Source: Bacteroidetes bacterium GWA2_40_15 (GTDB lineage Bacteria > Bacteroidota > Bacteroidia > Bacteroidales > VadinHA17). From it: a stretch of DNA of 34,893 nt. Each line of letters starts with the position of its first letter. The first letter of the stretch is position 1. Position numbers and translations under genes: made by a program. Under the pieces are notes generated by a model. The model saw nothing but the letters and a program-made list of their open reading frames with translations. It was not told the DNA's origin and did not search any database. Shown piece by piece: positions 9,933 to 18,122 of the stretch. The stretch is taken from the NCBI GenBank assembly GCA_001768195.1, contig MENI01000033.1, positions 1 through 34,893 of the forward strand, in the 5' to 3' direction.

Positions 9933-10141
9933 TGGACATTAGAATGCCCGTTATGGATGGGAATGAAGCCACACAACAAATCCGTCAGTTTAATAAAGAT
10001 GTAATCATCATTGCACAAACAACCTATGGATTTTCAGGTGACAGAGAAATGGCAATAAAAGCGGGATGCAACGATTATATTTCTAAACCAATTAATAAGA
10101 CCTTATTATTTGAGTTAATCAAAAAGCATATTAATGAATAG
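9925..10141 (+). pseudogene. Receiver-domain fragment copied from the kinase at 2771
   Basis: The first 97 bases (9925-10021) are identical to 4219-4315. After that similarity continues with scattered differences to the stop at 10139-10141. An ORF from the ATG at 9932 encodes 69 residues, [19 protein letters not shown] onward, ending in the SKPIN lysine loop. It holds the phospho-acceptor Asp and the conserved Lys but lacks the first half of the receiver fold, including the acidic pocket and beta strands 1-2. The ATG is merely the internal Met of the LMDIRMP motif, and the frame differs from the upstream PAS ORF. It therefore cannot form a working receiver and is best called a remnant. Confidence 0.75.
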
Positions 10142-10267
10142 AAAATCGGCTAAAACGCTAATAAGCGAAAGTGGTTAGGACATTTATTATTGCACGTCCT
10201 TATCGCTGAATTCCTTATTCATTTCTTATAATGTAACCTATTTATTATTCCAAATACTCCTTATATA

Positions 10268-13210
10268 ATGTCAGTCTTTAACATAACATCTGAACAAAAG
10301 AGAACTATCCCCTGGAGATTGGTAATAATTTTCGTCCTTTTTACCTTAGGAATGATAATTATTGGCACTCTTTATTATAAATCTCAGAAAAACAGAATTT
10401 TCCGGGAACAGGAAGTTAATCTTTCAACAATTGCATCTTTAAAGATAAAACAGATTCAACAATGGCATTCCCAAAGATTGGGAGATGCTGCTATTATCAG
10501 GGACAATACCCCCTTAATCCTGCAAATAAAGCAATTTTTTAAAGATGAAAACCAGCCTGAGGTAAGGAGAAACCTGATTAAACTGATGGAATCAATTAAC
10601 AGGGAATATGATTACAATGGAGTCTCTCTCGTTGATATCACAATGAAGGCAAAATTATCTGTTTCATCCTCAGATTCTGTAACTGTTGAAGGTATCGAAG
10701 CAGAGATAGGTGAAGTTATAAAGAATCAAAAGATTATTTTGGCAGACCTGTACAAGACAGGATCGTTAAATAAACCTCATATTGATCTCCTTGTTCCTCT
10801 GATTGACCCTGAGAGTATAAAACCAACACAATTTGGAGTTGCTATTCTTAGAATCGACCCACAGGAAATCATTTTCCCGCTTATTAATAAATGGCCAACT
10901 CAAAGTAAAAGTTCGGAAACTCTTCTCATACGACAGGAGGGTGATAGTATCCTTTATCTTAATGAACTCCGACATCAAAAAAATACTGCACTAAATCTCA
11001 GATTACCTCTTACAAATAAAAACCTTCTGGGAGCAAAAGCGATAGGTGGTTCCGAAGGCATATCTGAAGGTGTTGATTATAGAGGTATACCCGTAATAGG
11101 CTACCTTACCAAAATACCGGGATTAACATGGTATATGGTTACAAAAATTGATATAGAAGAACTTCAAACTCCAATACGAAGATTTTTAATAATTGCAATC
11201 ATAGTAACTGTATTACTCATCTTGATGAATGGAGCCATTTTTGGATTTTGGATATGGAATCAAAAAATCATTTTGTACAGACGTCAACTAAAAAATGAAC
11301 TCGCCAGGCAAGCTCTTGAACATCATTTCGAGTATCTTTTTAAATATGCAAATGATATCATTATTTTATTTGATAATCATTTAAGTATAGTTGAAATAAA
11401 TGAAAGCGCTCTTAAAACCTATGGCTACAAAAGAGAAGAAATGATTGGGATGAAGAAATTAAAACTCATGGCCCCTTCAACTCTAAAACTGCTTACCGAA
11501 CAGATAAAAATCTTAGATGATAAGAGTTCAGCCTTTTATGAGACACTTCATATAAGGAAAGATGGTTCAGAGTTCCCGATCGAGATCAGTGCCAGGGTAA
11601 TTGAAATGGAAGGTTCAAAATATTACCAATTGATTGGACGCGACATTTCTGAACGCAGGCGGGCAGATGAGACGTTGCGGGCAAGTGAAGAATGCTACAG
11701 ATCTCTGGTTGAAAACATTGATTTTGGAGTCTCTATGATCGACAAAGACTTCAAAATAATTATGACAAACACTTTAATGGGTAGGTGGTTTAATAAACCA
11801 GCCTGTAAATTTGTAGGTGAAAACTGTTTTAAAGAATTCGAGAAACGCCAGGCAATCTGTCAGCACTGCCCTGGTGTTAAAGCTATGGCTAGCGGTCGGC
11901 CCCATCAGGCAGAAACTGAAGGCATTCTGGAAGATGGCAGCCGCCTTTCGGTACTGGTTCATGCTTTTCCGCTCTCCGATCCGGATGGTGTGGCAAGGGG
12001 TTTTATTGAAGTTGTTGAAGATATCACCGAACGCAAAAAGAAGGAGGAAGAGCTTCTCAGAGCCAAGGAAAAAGCCGAAGAAAGCGACCGGTTCAAAACA
12101 GCATTTCTGCAGAACATGTCACATGAAATCAGAACACCTTTAAATGCAATTCTTGGATTTTCTGAATTACTTCAGGATCCCAAAATTTCACAAGAAGACT
12201 CCAGATTCTTCATAGAACAGATACATTTTAGCAAGGATGATTTATTGGATTTAGTTGAAAATGTGGTTTTTGCTGCAAAATATGACACAAAACAATTTGT
12301 TTCTACTAATAAGAAATTCAATCTCAATGATAGTTTAAATAAGTTAGTTTCAGACTCAAAAAAACTAATCCATAGAAACGATAAATCTCACATAGTCTTC
12401 CTGTCTCGTCTTGAATCCACAAAAGATATTACTATTGAAGCAGATGAAAATAATGTAAAAATGGCATTGCGGCAACTTATAAGCAACGCAATTAAATATA
12501 CTGATTCCGGGCAAATTGAAATCGGAACAAAACTTATTGATAACTCGGAAGTTGAGTTTTATATAAAAGATACTGGAATAGGTATAGACAAATACGAATA
12601 TGAGAAAATATTTGACAGGTTCTATAAAGTGGAATCAAACTCAAACAAATTATTTCGCGGTGCCGGTATTGGACTAACAATTGTTAAAGGAATCGCAGAA
12701 ACCTTAGGGGGAAATGTACGGGTTGATTCCATAGTTGGAGAAGGAACAACTTTTTATTTCAGTATTCCTGTAATTGTAATTGGAATTGAATCCAAAAAAC
12801 AGCAACCACAAAGTGATATCTCAAACATAATTAGCAAATGGGGCGAAAGGAATATTTTAATTGCCGAAGATGTTGATACTAATTTAAAATATTTGGACAA
12901 GGTTCTTGATTTCAGTAATATAACCAGATTCCATGCCAAAAACGGGCAGGAGGCTGTAGAAATCATAAAAACTAATAAAATAGACTTAGTACTTATGGAT
13001 ATTCTTATGCCAGTAATGGATGGGTACGAAGCTGCAACAATTATCAGAACTTTGTTCCCATCAATTCCTATTATTGCACAGACCGCTATTTATAGTAAGA
13101 CGGACAGGGACGCTGATCTCTTGAGTCTTTTTAATGATTATCTGATTAAACCTATTAACAGAAATTCATTGGTTGAATTACTTGACAAATTTCTGAAGTT
13201 GCAAGACTGA
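10268..13210 (+). CDS. Membrane hybrid histidine kinase: extracytoplasmic sensor, two PAS domains, receiver
   Basis: Protein of 980 residues. Membrane segment one is at about 16-36; an extracytoplasmic sensor of roughly 270 residues, Cache-like in size and pattern, spans about 40-305; membrane segment two is at about 306-332. PAS1 (about 350-465) is followed by PAS2 (about 475-592), which holds four cysteines: C513, C520, C531 and C534, the last two in CQHCPG. Then come HisKA with His619 (NMSHEIRTP), HATPase (QLISNAIKYT, DTGIGID, GAGIGL) and a receiver with E867/D868, Asp911 (LMDILMP) and LIKPI. All catalytic residues are present. PAS2 DNA is clearly richer in GC than its flanks (about 58% at 11881-12000 against about 37% at 12361-12420), suggesting domain acquisition. 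No DNA-binding output. The ligand is unknown. The 126-base gap before it shows no clear promoter. Confidence 0.9.
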   Translation: MSVFNITSEQKRTIPWRLVIIFVLFTLGMIIIGTLYYKSQKNRIFREQEVNLSTIASLKIKQIQQWHSQRLGDAAIIRDNTPLILQIKQFFKDENQPEVRRNLIKLMESINREYDYNGVSLVDITMKAKLSVSSSDSVTVEGIEAEIGEVIKNQKIILADLYKTGSLNKPHIDLLVPLIDPESIKPTQFGVAILRIDPQEIIFPLINKWPTQSKSSETLLIRQEGDSILYLNELRHQKNTALNLRLPLTNKNLLGAKAIGGSEGISEGVDYRGIPVIGYLTKIPGLTWYMVTKIDIEELQTPIRRFLIIAIIVTVLLILMNGAIFGFWIWNQKIILYRRQLKNELARQALEHHFEYLFKYANDIIILFDNHLSIVEINESALKTYGYKREEMIGMKKLKLMAPSTLKLLTEQIKILDDKSSAFYETLHIRKDGSEFPIEISARVIEMEGSKYYQLIGRDISERRRADETLRASEECYRSLVENIDFGVSMIDKDFKIIMTNTLMGRWFNKPACKFVGENCFKEFEKRQAICQHCPGVKAMASGRPHQAETEGILEDGSRLSVLVHAFPLSDPDGVARGFIEVVEDITERKKKEEELLRAKEKAEESDRFKTAFLQNMSHEIRTPLNAILGFSELLQDPKISQEDSRFFIEQIHFSKDDLLDLVENVVFAAKYDTKQFVSTNKKFNLNDSLNKLVSDSKKLIHRNDKSHIVFLSRLESTKDITIEADENNVKMALRQLISNAIKYTDSGQIEIGTKLIDNSEVEFYIKDTGIGIDKYEYEKIFDRFYKVESNSNKLFRGAGIGLTIVKGIAETLGGNVRVDSIVGEGTTFYFSIPVIVIGIESKKQQPQSDISNIISKWGERNILIAEDVDTNLKYLDKVLDFSNITRFHAKNGQEAVEIIKTNKIDLVLMDILMPVMDGYEAATIIRTLFPSIPIIAQTAIYSKTDRDADLLSLFNDYLIKPINRNSLVELLDKFLKLQD

Positions 13211-13215
13211 CTTAT

Positions 13216-13365
13216 TTTGAAAGCACATTCCGCAAAATATATCATTCAATATCAATCTAAAACCCATATTGCGGAAAGAGCTTGCAAAGATCATAATCAG
13301 CCACACTTTGAAAGGCTCAAAGGCCCATTTGCAGCTTGAAATCCGGAAGCTGCAAATGAGCCTTT
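13216..13365 (+). repeat. Intergenic double-hairpin element, copy 2
   Basis: It starts 5 bases after the stop of the kinase at 10268, in the 331-base gap 13211-13541, whose remainder is AT-rich with no clear promoter. Hairpin A pairs 13216-13235 with 13269-13288 (17 of 20 positions). Hairpin B pairs 13319-13337 with 13347-13365 (18 of 19 positions) around the same GAAATCCGG loop as copy 1. The spacer between the hairpins is also similar to copy 1 (AGCTTGCAAAGATCA, then ATCAG). Pairing is better than in copy 1 at some positions (CCGC with GCGG), with the same A-A mismatches kept. Confidence 0.75.
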
Positions 13366-13541
13366 ATCGGAAACTAAAGTATCTTCTTTCTCCGGTCCAA
13401 TAGCAACAAAACTGCCTGGTTTGGATCGAACAACTAAAGATTATAAAATTAATCTATAAATTTTGGTGATTATTTGATAATGTATTAATTTACAGTCTTC
13501 TGATAAAAAAAATAGACTTGTCATAAATCAAAACATCGAGT

Positions 13542-16500
13542 ATGGAAATTACTTCAAACAAAAAAGAAGATTTTATTTCTTTTATCAAAAAATCCCATTC
13601 CTATCTGGTACTATCTATATTGTTTATTCTTGTTTTCTGGGGATGGCAGGTATTAAATAACCTGGCGAAGAAAAAAGAGCAGATCAGATTTGACGATTAT
13701 TGCCTCGGAATTACCCGCCGAATTAATGATAGATTACATGATATTGAGATGATCCTCCGGGGAGCGGCAGGAGTCTTTGCTGCCTCAGATAAAGTAACCA
13801 GTGCAGATTGGGCAGCATATGTTAAATATAAAAATCTTGATGAATTATTCCCTGGGACTCAGGCTCTTGGTTTTGCCGAAGTAATCAATGCATCTGAACT
13901 TGAAGATCATATTCAAAGTATCAAGGAAGAAGGTCATCCTGATTATAAAGTCTGGCCTGTCGGAGACCGTGATGTATATACCTCCGTAATTTTTATTGAA
14001 CCATTCGACGATTGGAATAAGCGTTTTATTGGATACGACATGTTTTCGGAACCTTTGAGGCGTGCTGCCATGGAGAAGTGCCGCGATAGCGCTATGACTA
14101 CAATGACTGATCAAATTAAATTGGTTCAGAAAACCGGTAATGAGTTGAAACCTGGAATATTAATCTATGTCCCCATTTACAATAAGGATCAACCACTGCT
14201 CACCATAGAAGATCGAAGAAAAGCAATAAAAGGATATGTGTTTAGCGAGTTGAGAATTGATGTTATGTTTGAAGAAATCTTTCCAGATCCTGGGCAAGAA
14301 GTTACCTTCGAAATATATGACAGTAATAGTAACCATATAAATAATATATTATTTCCGGAAACCAATTCACCATATAACCCGGTTAAAGAATATAAACCGC
14401 TTTTATCCAAAAATGTATCACTTAAACTTTATGGAAGAACTTGGTTCCTTACCTTAAACTCTACTCCACATTTCGATGCTCTTCATAAGAACAGATCATT
14501 TTTAATCCTTTTGATTGCAGGCTCTATCATAAGCATTCTTATATTTTTCCTGATTCGTTCAGGAGAAAGAGTTGCCAGAAGGGCTCAGAAGCTGGCAGGT
14601 AATATGACAGTCTCGCTCCGCAAAAGTGAGGAACGTTTCCGTTCAACACTTGATAATATGATGGAGGGTTGCCAGATTCTGGACTATAATTGGAAGTATT
14701 TGTATATTAATGATGCGGCAGTTAGACATAACCGAAGGCCCAGAGAAGAATTGCTCGGTATGGAATACGCCAAAATGTGGCCCGGGATTGAACAAACAGA
14801 AGTATATAATGTTATTAAACATTGTCTGATAAATAGAGTTCCACATCATATGGAAAATGAGTTCGCTTATCCTGATGGGTCCCTTGGCTGTTTCGATTTG
14901 AGTATACAACCAGTTCCCGAAGGGGTTTTCATTTTATCAATTGATATTTCTGAAAGAAAATTGGTTCAGATAGAATTAGACAACCACCGGTTACATCTCG
15001 AAGAGCTTGTTAAAGAGCGTTCTGCAGAGCTCCTTTTAGCCCTTGAAGAAACCCGTGATCTTTACGAGAACGCCCCTTGCGGTTATCATTCACTCGACTC
15101 AACCGGTAAGTTTATACGTATTAATTCAACCGAGCTTAACTGGCTTGGCTATTCCAGAGAAGAAGTAATAGACATAAAATACTTTACTGACTTTTTAACC
15201 CCCGAAAGTCTTAAGAAATTCAAAGAAAGTTTTCCTGTTTTTGTTGACCAGGGTTTTATTAATAATCTTGAATTTGAGTTTATCAGGAAAGACGGATCTA
15301 ATTTTTTTGCAGCTGTTAATGCTTCATCTGTTAAGGATGCCGCTGGTAATTTCATTATGAGCAGGTCCACCCTTTTCGATATTACAGACAGGAAAAAGGC
15401 AGAATTTGCTCTGGACAATGCCATGAAAGAAGCGAAATCAGCAAATAGGGCCAAAAGTGAATTTCTTGCTAATATGAGCCATGAAATCAGAACTCCTATG
15501 AATGCTGTGCTGGGATACAGTGAACTTTTGGGTTCTACTGTAACCGATCAGGTACAAAAAAACTATATAAGTTCCATTATTTCCAGCGGAAGAAGTTTAT
15601 TAACACTGATTAATGACATTCTTGATCTATCCAAAATTGAAGCCGGAAAACTCGATCTGGAATTTGAATTTGTTGATACTCGCTCATTCTTTTCTGAGTT
15701 TGAAAGAATTTTTTCTCTGAGAGTATCTGAAAAAGGTTTGAAATTTATTCTTGAAATTACATCCGGCACACCTCCGGGTATTTATATTGATGAAGCAAGG
15801 GTAAGGCAAATAGTATTTAACCTGTTGGGCAATGCAGTAAAATTTACCAATGAAGGAAGTATAAAGCTTAGTGTTTATACAGAAAATCCTCAGATAATTA
15901 ATTATTCAAAAGAGAAAAGTGGAGAGTTAATCGACCTTGTTATTGAAGTCTCAGACACAGGCATCGGCATATCTGAAGAATTAAAAGAATTGATATTCGA
16001 ACCTTTTACCCAGGAAAGAAGCAATAAGCACACTGGAGGTACCGGCCTGGGTTTAACAATTACCAAAAGGCTCATTTCATTAATGAATGGATCAATCAGT
16101 TTTGAATCAGAACAGGGTAAAGGAAGCACTTTCATTATAAAAATTCCTGAAATATCATATCTGAGAGACTTTTCAACAACGAATACCGATATCAAAATCA
16201 ATCCTGACGACATAATATTTAAGGAGGCTGTAATTCTTATCGTTGATAATGTCCAACATAACAGAAGCTATCTTAAAGACGCCCTTAAAAATACTCAACT
16301 AAAAATTATTGAAGCGGAGGATGGCTTTATAGGATTTAAGACTGCAAAGGAATTGATTCCTGATTTGATCATAGCTGATATCAGGATGCCAAAAATGGAT
16401 GGTTTCCAGTTGCTAAGCAAGCTTAAATCTGATAAAAAACTTAAACACATTCCTGTAATTGCATATTCAGCTTCTGTGCTGAAAGATAGAAAGGAAAGAA

Positions 16501-16922
16501 TTCATAACAGTAAATTCTCAGGTCTCTTAATAAAACCTGTTAATATTACTGAACTATACCTTACCCTAATGAATATATTACCGTATAGTACAACCACAAA
16601 AGAGGATAGTAACAATTTAATGACAGATACTTTAGTTACCGGAGAAATTGAAAATCTTTCAGATTTGATCCTTTCACTCGAAACAGTTTATCACGAAAGG
16701 TGGAAAACATTTGCAGTAACACAGCCTATTAATGAAATACATGAATTTGCATCTGCCCTCTTCCAGCTGGGATTAAAGCACAATTCACAAATTATAGCAG
16801 CCTACGGTAAAGAATTGATTGATGCGGCTGATAGCTTCGACATTGATACTTTGCTTAAACTGATTTTGAAGTATAAATCTATAGTCGGGAATTTGAAAAA
16901 TTCTTTTAACGATTTAAAATAA
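13542..16922 (+). CDS. CHASE-domain hybrid histidine kinase, two PAS domains, receiver and helical tail
   Basis: Protein of 1126 residues. Membrane segments at about 20-41 and 319-338 flank a periplasmic CHASE domain (about 75-260: GAAGVFAASDKVTSADWAAY, PGTQALGFAEVI, IFIEPFDDWNKRFIGYD), a domain used for extracellular small-molecule sensing. PAS1 (about 365-472), PAS2 (about 500-618), HisKA with His647, HATPase (LLGNAVKFTN, DTGIGI, GGTGLGL) and a receiver (about 896-1012) follow. The receiver keeps phospho-acceptor Asp946 and Lys998, but the usual acidic pair reads D902-N903. A tail of about 110 residues (about 1017-1126) is predicted helical and phosphotransfer-like in size but has no HxxKG-type histidine motif. 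It is the first gene of a tight unit: 8 bases to the next gene, which has 1 base to the third. It is likely the membrane input of that unit. Confidence 0.93.
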   Translation: MEITSNKKEDFISFIKKSHSYLVLSILFILVFWGWQVLNNLAKKKEQIRFDDYCLGITRRINDRLHDIEMILRGAAGVFAASDKVTSADWAAYVKYKNLDELFPGTQALGFAEVINASELEDHIQSIKEEGHPDYKVWPVGDRDVYTSVIFIEPFDDWNKRFIGYDMFSEPLRRAAMEKCRDSAMTTMTDQIKLVQKTGNELKPGILIYVPIYNKDQPLLTIEDRRKAIKGYVFSELRIDVMFEEIFPDPGQEVTFEIYDSNSNHINNILFPETNSPYNPVKEYKPLLSKNVSLKLYGRTWFLTLNSTPHFDALHKNRSFLILLIAGSIISILIFFLIRSGERVARRAQKLAGNMTVSLRKSEERFRSTLDNMMEGCQILDYNWKYLYINDAAVRHNRRPREELLGMEYAKMWPGIEQTEVYNVIKHCLINRVPHHMENEFAYPDGSLGCFDLSIQPVPEGVFILSIDISERKLVQIELDNHRLHLEELVKERSAELLLALEETRDLYENAPCGYHSLDSTGKFIRINSTELNWLGYSREEVIDIKYFTDFLTPESLKKFKESFPVFVDQGFINNLEFEFIRKDGSNFFAAVNASSVKDAAGNFIMSRSTLFDITDRKKAEFALDNAMKEAKSANRAKSEFLANMSHEIRTPMNAVLGYSELLGSTVTDQVQKNYISSIISSGRSLLTLINDILDLSKIEAGKLDLEFEFVDTRSFFSEFERIFSLRVSEKGLKFILEITSGTPPGIYIDEARVRQIVFNLLGNAVKFTNEGSIKLSVYTENPQIINYSKEKSGELIDLVIEVSDTGIGISEELKELIFEPFTQERSNKHTGGTGLGLTITKRLISLMNGSISFESEQGKGSTFIIKIPEISYLRDFSTTNTDIKINPDDIIFKEAVILIVDNVQHNRSYLKDALKNTQLKIIEAEDGFIGFKTAKELIPDLIIADIRMPKMDGFQLLSKLKSDKKLKHIPVIAYSASVLKDRKERIHNSKFSGLLIKPVNITELYLTLMNILPYSTTTKEDSNNLMTDTLVTGEIENLSDLILSLETVYHERWKTFAVTQPINEIHEFASALFQLGLKHNSQIIAAYGKELIDAADSFDIDTLLKLILKYKSIVGNLKNSFNDLK

Positions 16923-16930
16923 CTTAAGAA

Positions 16931-18121
16931 ATGGCCAGGACTGAATTATTAAACCCAACTTCCAATTCGATTCTTATTATTGATGACAATCCTCATAATC
17001 TTCAGGTACTGGGTAAATTATTACGTGAAAATAATTTTGCAATTGAATTTGCAACCAGTGGCGAGGCTGCACTTGAATGGTTAAAAAAGAGACTCTTTGA
17101 TCTCCTCCTGCTCGATATTAATATGCCCGGCATGAATGGTTTTGAAGTATGCCTGAAAGTGCGTTCGGATAAAACCTACGACAATATTCCTGTCATATTT
17201 CTTTCAGCCGAAACTGACAGGGAGAGCATTCTTAAGGGATTCGAACTTGGTGCACAGGATTATATTACTAAACCATTTGATTCAAGGGAGCTTCTGTCAC
17301 GAGTAAAAACTCATCTTTCTTTAAAAGATAGTCTTGAAAAACTTGGCAATCAAAACGCATTACTCGAAGCTACAGTCTCAGAAAGGACTGTTCAGTTAAG
17401 AGATGCCAATGAACAACTCAAAGATTTGAATCAGAAATTGTTGGATCTCGACAAAACAAAATCCGAGTTTCTTCGGTTAGTAAGTCATGAGATACGTACC
17501 CCACTTAATGGTATTATAGGTCCATTGGAACTTTTAAAAGAATATGTATCTACAAAGGATGTTGAAGAAATAATCGGTATTCTGGATTTATCTGTTAAAA
17601 GACTTGAAAGATTCGCCCTCAATGCATTACTAATTACCAGATTGAAAACAAAACAATTTGATATCCGCAAAGAATCCGTTTCATTATCTGTGCTACTTGA
17701 AGATATCCTAAATGATTATAGTACAATGATCTCGGATGGTAATTATCAAATTAAAATCATAAATAATTCAAAGACTTCATCGATTATTGGAGAACCTGAG
17801 CTTATTAAAACATGTCTTGGGAACATTTTAAACAATTCAATTTCTTATTCACCAAAAGACAGTAAAGTCGAAATTCTCATTTATGATGATTATGAAAATA
17901 TTTTCTGTGAATTTAAAGACAATGGAACGGGATTTAAAAACGATGCTGGTAGTTTATTTGAAATTTTTAATATGGGCACCTCAAAGAAAGATAACTATCT
18001 GAGCATTGGTTTACCTATATGTAAAATGATAATGGAAGCTCATCTTGGTAATATCACGATCGGCAATAATGACACCGGAGGAGCTTATGTAAAGCTTAAA
18101 TTCTCTGCTGATTTAAGATAG
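16931..18121 (+). CDS. Receiver-histidine kinase (inverted hybrid)
   Basis: Soluble protein of 396 residues with the order reversed from a classical hybrid. The receiver comes first (about 12-128; D18/D19, phospho-acceptor Asp62 in LLDINMP, Lys114 in ITKPF), then a coiled coil (about 130-172), HisKA with His186 (LVSHEIRTP) and a HATPase domain. The ATP-binding part keeps an N box (LGNILNNSISYS) and a G1-like DNGTGF, but the G2 loop reads LSIGLPI rather than GxGLGL, so two glycines are lost. ATP binding may be weaker or altered. Such proteins typically receive phosphate from an upstream hybrid kinase and relay it. It sits 8 bases after the CHASE kinase and 1 base before a receiver-phosphatase whose receiver is a close paralogue, pointing to a tandem duplication. 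Confidence 0.9.
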   Translation: MARTELLNPTSNSILIIDDNPHNLQVLGKLLRENNFAIEFATSGEAALEWLKKRLFDLLLLDINMPGMNGFEVCLKVRSDKTYDNIPVIFLSAETDRESILKGFELGAQDYITKPFDSRELLSRVKTHLSLKDSLEKLGNQNALLEATVSERTVQLRDANEQLKDLNQKLLDLDKTKSEFLRLVSHEIRTPLNGIIGPLELLKEYVSTKDVEEIIGILDLSVKRLERFALNALLITRLKTKQFDIRKESVSLSVLLEDILNDYSTMISDGNYQIKIINNSKTSSIIGEPELIKTCLGNILNNSISYSPKDSKVEILIYDDYENIFCEFKDNGTGFKNDAGSLFEIFNMGTSKKDNYLSIGLPICKMIMEAHLGNITIGNNDTGGAYVKLKFSADLR

Positions 18122-18122
18122 T

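Noticed and set aside
10161-10207. Hairpin after the receiver remnant (AGCG/CGCT and AGGAC/GTCCT)
   Set aside because: The two stems are short and joined by unequal loops, there is no T-run, and it is unlike the repeated hairpin family, so it may be chance.
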